From NCBI RefSeq assembly GCF_900583165.1, contig NZ_UTKY01000071.1, positions 1 through 64,000 of the forward strand: a stretch of DNA of 64,000 nucleotides, written 5' to 3'. The stretch comes from Pseudomonas viridiflava. GTDB lineage: Bacteria; Pseudomonadota; Gammaproteobacteria; Pseudomonadales; Pseudomonadaceae. Made by a program: the position numbers and the translations under genes. Under the pieces are notes generated by a model that did not search any database, was not told the origin of the DNA, and saw only the letters and a program-made list of their open reading frames with translations. Position 1 is the stretch's first letter; each line of letters opens with the position of its first letter. Positions 1-10,231 of this stretch are shown piece by piece.

Positions 1-127
1 TGCGCTTCTTCATGTACTACAACCGTACAAGACTCCATAGCTACAACGACTACCTGTCGCCAATAGCCATGGAGCAAAAAGCAGCATAAACACCGTAATC
101 GGTGTCCGGGATTACTTGACCAGATCA
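1..127 (+). mobile_element. Right end of an IS3-family insertion sequence
   Basis: Downstream of the transposase stop, bases 102-127 end in GACCAGATCA. On the other strand this reads TGATCTGGTC with CCGGACAC further in, which fits the IS3-group terminal inverted repeat pattern (TGATCT at the tip, GGACAC inside). The element therefore probably ends at 127. The adjacent bases AGCCCCCTCCCACA are half of the common REP palindrome of this genome, so the IS sits inside a REP. The other end and the target duplication lie outside the window. Confidence 0.65.
3..89 (+). pseudogene. IS3-family transposase OrfB, C-terminal end only (cut by window start)
   Basis: Frame 3 reads 28 codons to a TAA stop at 87-89. 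The residues include YYNRTRLHSYNDYLSP, which matches the conserved C-terminal end of the IS3-family DDE integrase (OrfB), where a YN-R-H-Y-LSP pattern closes the catalytic domain. Only the tail is visible, so I cannot say whether the full gene outside the window is intact. The stop lies 38 bases before the presumed element end. Confidence 0.8.
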
Positions 128-142
128 AGCCCCCTCCCACAC
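128..142. repeat. REP half-palindrome interrupted by the IS
   Basis: AGCCCCCTCCCACA is identical to the right half of the REP core seen intact many times in this window (GGGGGCAAGCCCCCTCCCACA). The left half is missing because the IS end abuts it. Confidence 0.7.
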
Positions 143-152
143 TGGTCCCTAT

Positions 153-1640
153 TTACAACTGAGATTTAGCGACAGCCGGGCTGGCCCCGCGCTTGGCATT
201 CAAGCCGTAATACAACAGCCCACCCAACGCCGAGCCGGTAAACCAGCCATAGCTGTAGAACCAGCTGAACGCATCGCTGCCCAACGACAAAAGTGTCAGC
301 GCCACCGGCACGCCAAAGGCGATAAACCCGCTCCAGTTCCACGCCGGGTACACGTCATCGCGGTACAAGCCGGCCAGGTCGAGTTGCTGTTTGCGGGTAA
401 TGAAATAGTCCACCACCATAATCCCGGCAATGGGCCCGAGCAGGCTTGAGTAACCGAGCAACCAGTTGGAATAGACCGTTTCCAGGCTCACGTCGGAGAC
501 GATCAACCCCAGCTTTTTCAGCAGCTCATGCGCCATCAACGCCAACCCCACCAGCCCCGTGAGGATGACAGCGGTGGTGCGATTGATCAGCTTGGGGGCA
601 ATGTTCTGGAAGTCATTGGTGGGCGAAACAATGTTCGCCGCGGTATTGGTGGACAACGTAGCGACGATGATCAGCGCCATGGCCACCGCGACCCACACCG
701 GGCTCTGGATATGCCCGATCAGCGTCACCGGGTCGGACACACTCACACCCACCAGTTTCACCGAGGCAGCGGTCATGATCACGCCCAGGGAAGCGAACAG
801 GAACATGGTCAGTGGCAAGCCAAAAATCTGCCCAAGGATCTGGTCCTTCTGGCTTTTGGCGTAACGGCTGAAGTCCGGGATATTCAGCGACAAGGTCGCC
901 CAGAACCCCACCATCGCGGTCAGGCCGGCCATGAAGTAACCGGTGAGACTCGCGCCTTCGGGGCGCTTGGGCGGGATCGCCATCAGTTCGCTGATCGATA
1001 CATTCGGCATCGCCCACACCAACAGGCCAATCCCCACCGCCACGAGCAGCGGCGCCGACAGGGTTTCCAGCAATTTGATCGACTCGGCGCCGCGCAACAC
1101 CACCCACAGGTTCAACACCCAGAAAATCATGAACCCTATGACTTCGCCGGTGCCACCAAGGGACTTCCACCCTTCGAAAATCGATCCCAAAAACAAGTGG
1201 ATCGCCAGCCCGCCAAACATCGTCTGGATACCAAACCAACCGCACGCCACCAGCGCCCGAATCAGGCATGGCACGTTAGAGCCCAGAATGCCGAAGGATG
1301 AGCGCAACAACACCGGAAACGGAATCCCGTACTTGGTGCCAGGAAACGCATTAAGCGTCAGCGGGATCAACACCACGATATTGGCCAGCAAGATCGCCAT
1401 CAGCGCCTCGCCCACCGACAAGCCAAAGTACGCGGTGAGAACCCCGCCCAACGTGTAGGTGGGCACACAGATCGACATGCCCACCCACAGCGCGGTGATG
1501 TGCCACTTGTTCCAGGTTCGTTCGTGCACCTTGGTCGGTGCCATGTCGTGGTTGTAGCGAGGGCTGTCGAGGACGTCGGGGCCGGCGTCGAGTTCGTACA
1601 GGCCGTTGCGCTCAATGACTTGCGATCTGTTCTGTTGCAT
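153..1640 (-). CDS. NCS1-family nucleobase/hydantoin:cation symporter
   Basis: A 495-aa inner-membrane protein with about 12 hydrophobic segments. The N-terminal region with NHDMAPTKVHERTW followed by the first membrane helix (HITALWVGMSICVPTY) is typical of the NCS1 family (Mhp1 hydantoin, CodB cytosine, uracil/allantoin permeases). It is divergent from the dihydropyrimidinase and preTA genes, so uptake of uracil, thymine, dihydropyrimidine or hydantoin is the likely role; the exact substrate cannot be read from sequence. The ATG is preceded by GTGGAG about 6 bases upstream. The 3' end lies against the IS-interrupted REP. Confidence 0.88.
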   Translation of the reverse strand: MQQNRSQVIERNGLYELDAGPDVLDSPRYNHDMAPTKVHERTWNKWHITALWVGMSICVPTYTLGGVLTAYFGLSVGEALMAILLANIVVLIPLTLNAFPGTKYGIPFPVLLRSSFGILGSNVPCLIRALVACGWFGIQTMFGGLAIHLFLGSIFEGWKSLGGTGEVIGFMIFWVLNLWVVLRGAESIKLLETLSAPLLVAVGIGLLVWAMPNVSISELMAIPPKRPEGASLTGYFMAGLTAMVGFWATLSLNIPDFSRYAKSQKDQILGQIFGLPLTMFLFASLGVIMTAASVKLVGVSVSDPVTLIGHIQSPVWVAVAMALIIVATLSTNTAANIVSPTNDFQNIAPKLINRTTAVILTGLVGLALMAHELLKKLGLIVSDVSLETVYSNWLLGYSSLLGPIAGIMVVDYFITRKQQLDLAGLYRDDVYPAWNWSGFIAFGVPVALTLLSLGSDAFSWFYSYGWFTGSALGGLLYYGLNAKRGASPAVAKSQL

Positions 1641-1675
1641 GGCCGCTCCACGGTTTTTTCGAATTATTTTTGCTC

Positions 1676-1696
1676 ATTCAACGCTTTGCGCTGAAT
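1676..1696. promoter_or_regulatory. Imperfect palindrome upstream of the NCS1 permease
   Basis: ATTCAACGC-TTT-GCGCTGAAT: 9-base arms with one mismatch, 36-56 bases before the permease ATG. Possible regulator site; no factor can be assigned. Confidence 0.25.
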
Positions 1697-2135
1697 GGCC
1701 GGAGTACCTCGTAAACAACATGACATCACGGGCCCGGCCAGCCGCCACTGCACTCAATATCCGTGCCGACAACCCACTTTTACCCGCACCGCTTATATAA
1801 CGTGCTGATGTTTATCAGCTTTCCGATCGTTCCCTCGGTACTTCTCACGTGGCTCAGGCTAAACCCGGTGGAAGTTGCCCGAACTGTCAGGACTCAATCT
1901 GGTGCAACACAATTATTTTTATTTCTTGCCGCCGTCAAGCGGCATCTCTCAAGCGTCTGATTTGCAATAAGAAATGTTGCTCAATTTAGGAAGCTGTCAA
2001 GTGCGTCAAAATGGGGAACGGCCGCTACATTTTGGTGACAATTGTTTTTTATCGTTATAAATCAATGAATTAAACACGATATAAGCTTATAAAAAATCTT
2101 CTTGCTCAATCGAAAAACTCGGGCTAGTTTCTATT

Positions 2136-2153
2136 CCTGTCACCGATGACAGG
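2136..2153. promoter_or_regulatory. Candidate operator upstream of dihydropyrimidinase
   Basis: CCTGTCA-CCGA-TGACAGG is a perfect inverted repeat (7-base arms, 4-base spacer), 79-96 bases before the ATG. It follows a weak promoter-like pair (TTGCTC at 2102, TAGTTT at 2125, 17 bases apart), so it would cover the transcription start. The TetR-type regulator at 6592-7212 is the obvious candidate ligand, but this is inference. Confidence 0.3.
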
Positions 2154-2204
2154 ATTTAATTTCTGCATCGGCAAGCAGCATTACAACATTTAGAACTGGC
2201 ATAA

Positions 2205-3671
<1,467 letters not shown>

Positions 3672-3678
3672 GACCGCT

Positions 3679-3751
3679 ATCGAGGGCAAGGCCCCTCCCA
3701 CATTTTGATTTGCGAACACATTCAAATGTGGGAGGGGGCTTGCCCCCGATG
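3679..3751. repeat. REPIN (two inverted REPs)
   Basis: A diverged REP (ATCGAGGGCAAGGCCCCTCCCACAT) followed after ~20 bases by a canonical inverted copy ending in GCTTGCCCCCGAT. It lies between the dihydropyrimidinase and preT genes. Confidence 0.85.
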
Positions 3752-3819
3752 AGGCCAGTACAGGCAACAAAAAATGCCCACCTAGAGGCAATCCCAAAAA
3801 AAACCGTGAGGCCAAACCC

Positions 3820-5187
3820 GTGATCCAGACCCTGACCCACCTCCCCCATCCCCTAGAGGATGGACCCACCCTCGCCAGCCACTTCACCGACCTGGCACCG
3901 CCCCTCAACGCCCGCCAGGCGCAACTGGAAGCCTCGCGCTGCCTGTACTGCTACGACGCACCGTGCGTAAACGCATGCCCCAGCGAGATCGACATTCCGT
4001 CGTTCATCCGCAATATCCACACCGAGAACGTGCAAGGCGCCGCGCAAAAAATCCTTTCGGCCAACATCCTTGGCGGCAGCTGTGCGCGGGTGTGCCCTAC
4101 CGAAATCCTGTGCCAGCAATCCTGCGTGCGCAACAACGCCGAAGAATGCGCCCCGGTGCTGATCGGCCTGCTGCAACGCTATGCCATCGACAACGCGCAC
4201 TTCGCCGAACATCCCTTCCAACGTGCCGCGCCTAGCGGTAAACGTATCGCCGTGGTCGGCGCCGGGCCCGCCGGTTTGGCCTGCGCCCATCGCAGCGCCC
4301 TGCACGGCCATGACGTGGTGATTTTCGAGGCACGGGAGAAAGCCGGCGGTCTGAATGAATACGGGATCGCCAAATACAAACTGGTGGATGACTTCGCCCA
4401 GAAGGAACTGGATTTCCTCCTGCAAATCGGCGGCATCGAGATTCGCCACGGCCAACGCCTGGGCGACAACCTCAGCCTGAGTGAACTGCACCAGCAATTC
4501 GATTCGGTGTTCCTGGGCCTCGGCCTGGCCGCCAGCAAACAACTCGGCTTACCCCATGAAGATGCCCCAGGCCTGCTCGCCGCCACCGATTACATCCGTG
4601 AATTGCGCCAGGCCGATGACCTGACCCAACTGCCGCTCGCTGACCGCTGCATCGTGCTCGGCGCCGGTAATACCGCCATCGACATGGCCGTGCAGATGGC
4701 CCGACTCGGCGCTCGCGATGTGAACCTGGTCTACCGTCGCGGCCTGGTTGATATGGGCGCCACGCACCACGAGCAGGACATCGCCAAAGCCAATCAGGTG
4801 CGCCTGCTGACCTGGGCCCAGCCCGAAGAAGTGCTGCTCGATGATCAAGGCCATGTACGCGGCATGCGCTTTGCCCGCACCCGCATGGAAAACGGCCGCC
4901 TGCACCCCACCGGTGAAACCTTCGAACTGGCCGCCGATGCGATCTTCAAGGCTATTGGCCAAGGGTTTGACGGCGAGGCGCTGCACGACCCTCTCGCCCA
5001 ACAACTGCACCGCGTCGGGGAGCGCATTTTCGTCGATGAGCACCTGCGCACGAGTATTCCCGGTGTGTATGCCGGCGGCGATTGCGTCAGCCTCGGCCAG
5101 GACCTCACTGTGCAAGCCGTGCAACACGGCAAGCTGGCCGCCGAGGCCATGCACGCCCAACTCATGCTGAATGTGGAGGCTGCGTAA
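3820..5187 (+). CDS. preT: NAD(P)-dependent dihydropyrimidine dehydrogenase, PreT-type flavoprotein subunit
   Basis: 455 aa, resembling the glutamate-synthase small-subunit family. An N-terminal Fe-S domain has cysteine clusters CLYCYDAPCVNACP (about residues 41-54) and CARVCPTEILCQQSC. A FAD-binding GAGPAGLA site near residue 145 and a second dinucleotide site (VLGAGNTAIDMA) follow. With PreA it reduces uracil/thymine to dihydro forms using NAD(P)H. The stop overlaps the preA start by one base (TAATG), so the two are translationally coupled. The start used gives an N-terminus slightly longer than E. coli PreT; a later start is possible but I see no better one. Confidence 0.92.
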   Translation: MIQTLTHLPHPLEDGPTLASHFTDLAPPLNARQAQLEASRCLYCYDAPCVNACPSEIDIPSFIRNIHTENVQGAAQKILSANILGGSCARVCPTEILCQQSCVRNNAEECAPVLIGLLQRYAIDNAHFAEHPFQRAAPSGKRIAVVGAGPAGLACAHRSALHGHDVVIFEAREKAGGLNEYGIAKYKLVDDFAQKELDFLLQIGGIEIRHGQRLGDNLSLSELHQQFDSVFLGLGLAASKQLGLPHEDAPGLLAATDYIRELRQADDLTQLPLADRCIVLGAGNTAIDMAVQMARLGARDVNLVYRRGLVDMGATHHEQDIAKANQVRLLTWAQPEEVLLDDQGHVRGMRFARTRMENGRLHPTGETFELAADAIFKAIGQGFDGEALHDPLAQQLHRVGERIFVDEHLRTSIPGVYAGGDCVSLGQDLTVQAVQHGKLAAEAMHAQLMLNVEAA

Positions 5188-6461
5188 TGGCCGATCTCTC
5201 GATTGTGTTCGCCGGTATCAAAGCCCCCAACCCGTTTTGGCTGGCCTCCGCGCCGCCCACCGACAAGGCCTACAACGTGGTGCGCGCCTTCGAAGCGGGC
5301 TGGGGCGGCGTCGTGTGGAAAACCCTGGGTGAAGACCCGGCGGCGGTCAACGTGTCATCGCGCTATTCGGCTCACTTCGGTGCGAATCGTGAGGTGCTGG
5401 GCATCAACAATATCGAGCTGATCACCGACCGCTCCCTGGAGATCAACCTGCGGGAGATCACCCAGGTGAAAAAAGACTGGCCCGACCGCGCGCTGATCGT
5501 GTCGCTGATGGTGCCGTGCGTGGAAGAGTCCTGGAAAAACATCCTGCCGCTGGTGGAAGCCACGGGCTGCGATGGCATCGAACTGAACTTCGGCTGCCCC
5601 CACGGCATGCCCGAACGCGGCATGGGCGCCGCGGTGGGCCAGGTGCCGGAATATGTGGAACAGGTGACGCGCTGGTGCAAGACCTACTGCTCGCTGCCGG
5701 TGATCGTCAAGCTCACGCCGAATATCACCGACATCCGCGTGGCGGCGCGGGCGGCCTATCGCGGTGGCGCAGATGCGGTGTCGCTGATCAACACCATCAA
5801 CTCGATCACCAGCGTCGACCTTGAGCGCATGGTCGCGCTGCCGGTGGTCGGCACTCAAAGTACTCACGGCGGTTACTGCGGCTCGGCGGTCAAGCCGATT
5901 GCACTGAACATGGTCGCCGAAATTGCCCGCGACCCGCAGACCCAGGGCCTGCCGATCTGTGGCATTGGCGGCATCGGCAACTGGCGCGATGCCGCCGAAT
6001 TCGTTGCGCTGGGCTGCGGCGCGGTGCAGGTGTGCACGGCGGCGATGCTGCATGGGTTTCGGATTGTGGAAGAGATGAAGGACGGGCTATCGCGTTGGAT
6101 GGACAGCCAGGGCTACACCAGCCTGCAGGAGTTTTCCGGGCGGGCGGTGGGCAACACCACGGATTGGAAATACCTGGACATCAACTATCAGGTGATCGCG
6201 AAGATCGACCAAGAGGCCTGTATTGGTTGCGGGCGTTGCCACATAGCCTGTGAGGATACGTCGCACCAAGCGATTGCGAGCTTGAAACAGGCCGATGGCA
6301 CACACAAATACGAGGTGATCGATGATGAATGTGTGGGCTGCAATCTGTGCCAGATCACCTGCCCGGTGGCGGACTGTATCGAGATGGTGCCGATGGATAC
6401 CGGTAAGCCGTTTTTGAATTGGACGCAGGATCCGCGTAATCCCTATCGGGAGGCTGTGTAG
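5187..6461 (+). CDS. preA: Dihydropyrimidine dehydrogenase, PreA-type catalytic subunit
   Basis: 424 aa: an FMN-binding TIM barrel of the dihydroorotate dehydrogenase type (residues ~1-330; NFGCPHGMPERGMG and GIGGIGNWRDA motifs) followed by a ferredoxin-like domain with two 4Fe-4S motifs, CIGCGRCHIAC and CVGCNLCQITCPVADC. It catalyses reduction of uracil and thymine, the first step of the reductive pathway. I chose ATG 5187, which overlaps the preT stop and has GGAGG 7 bases upstream; a longer in-frame reading back to 5082 runs through the preT coding sequence and lacks such a site. Confidence 0.94.
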   Translation: MADLSIVFAGIKAPNPFWLASAPPTDKAYNVVRAFEAGWGGVVWKTLGEDPAAVNVSSRYSAHFGANREVLGINNIELITDRSLEINLREITQVKKDWPDRALIVSLMVPCVEESWKNILPLVEATGCDGIELNFGCPHGMPERGMGAAVGQVPEYVEQVTRWCKTYCSLPVIVKLTPNITDIRVAARAAYRGGADAVSLINTINSITSVDLERMVALPVVGTQSTHGGYCGSAVKPIALNMVAEIARDPQTQGLPICGIGGIGNWRDAAEFVALGCGAVQVCTAAMLHGFRIVEEMKDGLSRWMDSQGYTSLQEFSGRAVGNTTDWKYLDINYQVIAKIDQEACIGCGRCHIACEDTSHQAIASLKQADGTHKYEVIDDECVGCNLCQITCPVADCIEMVPMDTGKPFLNWTQDPRNPYREAV

Positions 6462-6472
6462 CTTTTTAGCCC

Positions 6473-6560
6473 GCCATCGGGGGCAAGCCCCCTCCCACAT
6501 TGGACCGCATTCTTGTCTGAAGAAATGCGGTCAACTGTGGGAGGGGGCTTGCCCCCGATG
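6473..6560. repeat. REPIN
   Basis: ATCGGGGGCAAGCCCCCTCCCACAT and its inverted copy, separated by ~38 bases that themselves contain a small inverted repeat (GACCGCAT / ATGCGGTC). Lies between convergent preA and the TetR gene, where it could also end transcription. Confidence 0.9.
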
Positions 6561-6591
6561 AGGCCCTAAGCCCCACCACAAGGCTCAAGAC

Positions 6592-7212
6592 TCAAGGCTC
6601 CAACCCAATCCCCCGCAAAATCACCCCCGTCACCGTCTGAATCGCCCGCTCAAACTGCATATCCGACAACGGTTGGTGATCATTCAAGATCTTCACCTGA
6701 TGATCAAAGTCGGCGTAGTGCTGGGTCGACGCCCAGATCATGTACAGCAGGCTCGACGGTTCCACTGCGAGGATGCGTCGGTCCTCCACCCATTGGCGAA
6801 TTTTCGCCTCTTTCATCTTGGCCCAGTCGTACAGGCTTTCATCCAGCGCCTCACCCAATGTCGGCGCGCCGTGGATGATTTCATTGGCCCACACTTTCGA
6901 ACCATAGGGCCGCGTGCGCGAGCGCTGCATCTTGGCGCGGATGTAGCTGCTGAGCACCACGCGTGGGTCATCGAAGGTCTCGAAACTCAGGGCGTCCTGC
7001 TTCCACAGCTCCAACAGGTCGAACAGTACGGCGCTGTACAGCTCGCTTTTGGTGGTGAAGTAGTAATGCAGGTTCGAGCGCGGCAGTTGCGCCTCTTCGG
7101 CGATGTCGGCCATGGCGGTGCTGCCATAGCCTTTTTCGGCGAAGATTTTCTCCGCCGCCAGCAGGATTTTTTCGACGTTGACCCTACGAATTCCGATCTT
7201 GTGATTGCCCAT
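6592..7212 (-). CDS. TetR-family regulator, RutR/PydR-like
   Basis: 206 aa. N-terminal TetR helix-turn-helix around residues 13-60 (ILLAAEKIFAEKGYGSTAMADIA, then LPRSNLHYYFTTKSEL); the C-terminal ligand domain resembles the RutR subgroup that senses uracil/thymine. It is convergent with preA, as pyrimidine-catabolism regulators often are, and probably controls the permease and preTA-dihydropyrimidinase promoters. ATG 7212 is preceded by GGGAG. The reading frame stays open upstream to 7329, but that would overlap the copC start and has no support. Confidence 0.85.
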   Translation of the reverse strand: MGNHKIGIRRVNVEKILLAAEKIFAEKGYGSTAMADIAEEAQLPRSNLHYYFTTKSELYSAVLFDLLELWKQDALSFETFDDPRVVLSSYIRAKMQRSRTRPYGSKVWANEIIHGAPTLGEALDESLYDWAKMKEAKIRQWVEDRRILAVEPSSLLYMIWASTQHYADFDHQVKILNDHQPLSDMQFERAIQTVTGVILRGIGLEP

Positions 7213-7328
7213 AAGGGCTCCCTGACAACAACTAGGGTTAGAGACTACCACCGGCTCTAGATCGCGGCGACAGGCCGTAGTAAAAGTTCGTACACTGCCC
7301 ACTTCTGCCCATTGATTGGTATTAAACA

Positions 7329-7694
7329 ATGTTGATCAAAAAGATCCTGACCACTGTCGCACTGCTTGCCTCTCTGTTCGGCGCTTCGGCGGCTTTTGCC
7401 CACGCCCACCTGAAAACGGCAACGCCCGCCGCCGACAGCACCGTCGCCGCACCGGCCGATCTGCGCCTGACCTTCAGCGAAGGCGTCGAAGCCACTTTCA
7501 CTAAGGTCTCCCTGAGCAAGGACGGCACGGAAATCGCCGTCAAAGGCCTGGAAACCCCAGACGCCGACAAGAAAACCCTGGTGGTCACACCTGCCGCGCC
7601 GCTGGCTGCCGGTGACTACAAAGTGGTGTGGGACGCGGTCTCGGTCGACACCCACAAAAGCCACGGTGAATACAGCTTCAAGGTCGGCCAATAA
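7329..7694 (+). CDS. copC: CopC-family periplasmic copper-binding protein
   Basis: 121 aa with a clear signal peptide (hydrophobic core ILTTVALLASLFGASAAFA, then mature HAHLKTATPA). The mature protein begins with His and carries DTHKSHGEY near the C-terminus, which supply the Cu(II)-binding histidines of the CopC/YobA family. Only 3 bases separate it from copD, so the pair is an operon for copper handling or uptake. No copA/copB genes accompany it here. Confidence 0.9.
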   Translation: MLIKKILTTVALLASLFGASAAFAHAHLKTATPAADSTVAAPADLRLTFSEGVEATFTKVSLSKDGTEIAVKGLETPDADKKTLVVTPAAPLAAGDYKVVWDAVSVDTHKSHGEYSFKVGQ

Positions 7695-7697
7695 CCC

Positions 7698-8555
7698 ATG
7701 GCCACCCTGCTGGTGCTGTGCCGCTTTGTGCATTTCATCGTGGTATTGCTGATGTTCGGCGCCTGCTTGTTCAGGCCCTGGCTGTTGGGCGTTGAAGCAC
7801 AGCCGAAATTGGACCGGCAGCTGTTGCACATCACCCGCGCACTGGCCTGGATCGGGCTCGTATCGGGCGTAACGTGGCTGTTGTTGATCACCGCCAGCAT
7901 GGCCGGCAGTTGGGACGCGGCGCTGCAACCGGCAACGGTGCAGTTGGTACTGGGCAAAACGTTTTTTGGCCAAGTGTGGGTGTGGCATCTGCTGCTAAAC
8001 CTAATGCTGGTGATCGTGCTGGCCAGGCCCTGGCCGGCGCTGCGCCGGCCTGTGATCGCACTGCTGCTGGCAACCCTGGCACCTGTCGGCCATGGCGCCA
8101 TGCTGGATGGGCTTAGCGGGCAACTGCTGATCCTCAACCAGGTGGTGCACCTGGCCTGCGTGGGCGCATGGCTCGGCGGGTTGTTGTTACTGGTATTGAT
8201 CCTGCGTCAACCGCACGGCCACGCACTGGAGCCGATCCTGCGACGGTTCAGCGGTGTGGGGTATAGCTTGGTGACAGGGCTGCTGGTCACGGGGTTGATC
8301 AACGTGCGGGTGTTGACCGGGCAGTTGTGGCCCACCCCACTGTTCAGCGGGTTTGCGTTGATTCTGTTGATCAAGGTGATGCTGGTGCTGGGGATGTTGG
8401 CGTTGGCGTTGTTGAATCGGTTGCGGATCGAGCGTTGTAACGAGCGTGTGGGCAGTTTAAAGGCCAGTGTGATGCTGGAGTGGCTGCTGGGGATTTGTGC
8501 AGTAGGAGCCGTCTCTCTACTGGGTACCCTGCCCCCGATGCTCATGACCAACTGA
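7698..8555 (+). CDS. copD: CopD-family copper-resistance/uptake membrane protein
   Basis: 285 aa, about eight transmembrane helices, matching the CopD/PcoD family in length and pattern. Conserved histidines lie in membrane-facing segments (RFVHFIVVLLMFG, VWVWHLLLNL, VGHGAMLDG, LNQVVHLACVGAWLGG). It presumably receives copper from CopC and moves it across the inner membrane. Confidence 0.88.
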   Translation: MATLLVLCRFVHFIVVLLMFGACLFRPWLLGVEAQPKLDRQLLHITRALAWIGLVSGVTWLLLITASMAGSWDAALQPATVQLVLGKTFFGQVWVWHLLLNLMLVIVLARPWPALRRPVIALLLATLAPVGHGAMLDGLSGQLLILNQVVHLACVGAWLGGLLLLVLILRQPHGHALEPILRRFSGVGYSLVTGLLVTGLINVRVLTGQLWPTPLFSGFALILLIKVMLVLGMLALALLNRLRIERCNERVGSLKASVMLEWLLGICAVGAVSLLGTLPPMLMTN

Positions 8556-8580
8556 CGTCCCCTCTTTGAAATGCAATCAA

Positions 8581-8669
8581 CTGTGGGAGCTGGCTTGCCT
8601 GCGATGCAGACGATGCGGTCTGCCAGAAACACCGCGCCGTTGCCATCGCAGGCAAGCCAGCTCCCACTT
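8581..8669. repeat. REP pair of a second sequence class
   Basis: CTGTGGGAGCTGGCTTGCCTGCGAT and, after ~35 bases, ATCGCAGGCAAGCCAGCTCCCAC. Same architecture as the main REPIN but with core GCTGGC-TTG-CCTGCGAT. Confidence 0.85.
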
Positions 8670-8704
8670 TGACCGTGCCCCGCTTTAGATCATCGCCAGC
8701 AAAG

Positions 8705-8783
8705 TCATCGTATAACTTCTGCTTGACACTTCACCAAAACCTCGCAAATATCACCCCCAATGTTGTACGACAACGTATAACAA
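8705..8783 (+). promoter_or_regulatory. Candidate promoter and FadR-type GntR operators before oprD
   Basis: TTGACA at 8723-8728 with a poor -10 (AAATAT, 8746-8751). Downstream is GTTGT-ACG-ACAAC (8762-8774), a perfect inverted repeat that fits the FadR-subfamily GntR operator pattern T-GT-N3-AC-A. A related TCATCGTATAA (8705-8715) lies upstream of the -35, and ACGTATAACAA follows at 8773-8783. No GntR gene is in the window. Confidence 0.35.
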
Positions 8784-8817
8784 ATAATAAAAACAACAAT
8801 AGAAAGGGAGCTTCACT

Positions 8818-10080
8818 GTGAGTCAATTCGCCCGCAATTCCTGCGCACGTCTCGGTTTTATCAGTTTTGGCAGCCTCGCCTTCACCCTCCCCCTCAGCGC
8901 CCACGCCGACGGCTTTCTCGAAGATGGCAAGGCCACCCTCAACCTGCGCAATGCCTACTTCAACCGCAATTTCACTGACAGCACCAATGCTCAGGCCAAG
9001 GCCGAAGAGTGGACGCAAAGCTTCATCCTCGATGCCAAGTCCGGCTTCACCCAAGGGACTGTTGGCTTCGGCATTGATGTGCTGGGCCTGTATTCGCAAA
9101 AACTCGACGGTGGCAAAGGCACCGCCGGTACTCAACTGTTGCCCGTGCACGATGACGGCCGCCCCGCCGATAATTTCGGCCGCCTGGGCGTGGCGCTGAA
9201 AACCAAGCTGTCGAAGACTGAATTGAAGGTCGGCGAATGGATGCCCGTGCTGCCGATCCTACGCTCCGACGATGGCCGCTCCCTGCCCCAGACCTTCCGT
9301 GGCGGCCAAGTGACGTCGAACGAAATCGCCGGCCTGAGCCTCTACGGTGGCCAGTTCCGCGGCAACAGCCCACGCAACGACGCGAGCATGGAAGACATGT
9401 TCATGAACGGCAAAGCGGCGTTCACCTCCGACCGTTTCAACTTCGGTGGCGGTGAATACACCTTTAACGACAAACGCACACAGGTCGGCGTGTGGTACGC
9501 CGAATTGGCCGATATTTATCAGCAACGCTACTTCAACCTCACCCACAGCCAGCCCGTGGGCGACTGGACCCTGGGCGCCAACCTGGGTTACTTCACCGGC
9601 AAGGAAGACGGCAGCGCCCTGGCCGGCGACCTCGACAACAAGACCGCGTTTGCCCTGCTGTCGGCCAAATACAACGGCAACACCTTCTACATCGGTTTGC
9701 AGAAACTCACCGGCGACAGCGTGTGGATGAAGGTCAACGGCACCAGTGGCGGCACCCTGGCCAACGACAGCTACAACGCCAGCTATGACAACGCCAAGGA
9801 AAAATCCTGGCAGGTGCGTCATGACTTCAACTTCGTGGTGCTGGGTGTGCCGGGCCTGACGTTGATGAACCGCTATATCAGCGGCAGTAACGTACACACC
9901 GGAGCGATTACCGATGGCAAGGAATGGGGCCGGGAGTCGGAGTTGGCGTATACGGTGCAGAGTGGTGCGTTGAAGAATCTGAACGTGCGGTGGCGCAACT
10001 CGACCATGCGTCGGGATTTCAGCAACAACGAGTTTGATGAGAATCGGGTGTTTATCAGCTACCCGATTTCGTTGCTCTGA
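8818..10080 (+). CDS. OprD-family outer-membrane porin
   Basis: 420 aa starting at GTG with AAAGGGAG 7 bases upstream. Signal peptide ending around SAHA|DGFLED, then the OprD N-terminus typical of Pseudomonas substrate-specific porins (DGFLEDGKATLNLRNAYFNR), with PQTFRGGQ and a predicted 18-strand barrel length. OprD porins take up small acidic organics or amino acids; being next to a uronate dehydrogenase and TRAP transporter, hexuronate or aldarate uptake is likely. Confidence 0.9.
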   Translation: MSQFARNSCARLGFISFGSLAFTLPLSAHADGFLEDGKATLNLRNAYFNRNFTDSTNAQAKAEEWTQSFILDAKSGFTQGTVGFGIDVLGLYSQKLDGGKGTAGTQLLPVHDDGRPADNFGRLGVALKTKLSKTELKVGEWMPVLPILRSDDGRSLPQTFRGGQVTSNEIAGLSLYGGQFRGNSPRNDASMEDMFMNGKAAFTSDRFNFGGGEYTFNDKRTQVGVWYAELADIYQQRYFNLTHSQPVGDWTLGANLGYFTGKEDGSALAGDLDNKTAFALLSAKYNGNTFYIGLQKLTGDSVWMKVNGTSGGTLANDSYNASYDNAKEKSWQVRHDFNFVVLGVPGLTLMNRYISGSNVHTGAITDGKEWGRESELAYTVQSGALKNLNVRWRNSTMRRDFSNNEFDENRVFISYPISLL

Positions 10081-10114
10081 CAGTAAGCGCTGATCTACAG
10101 ACCACCGCAAACCC

Positions 10115-10206
10115 AATGTGGGAGGGGGCTTGCCCCCGATGAGGGAGTGTCAGTTCATACATCTGTATCTGACACACCGCAATCGGGGGCAAGCCCCCTC
10201 CCACAG
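10115..10206. repeat. REPIN
   Basis: Canonical type: AATGTGGGAGGGGGCTTG..., spacer containing GTGTCAG / CTGACAC complementary segments, then the inverted REP. Lies between oprD and udh. Confidence 0.92.
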
Positions 10207-10231
10207 TTGATCTCATTTGTCTGGAGGGGCG

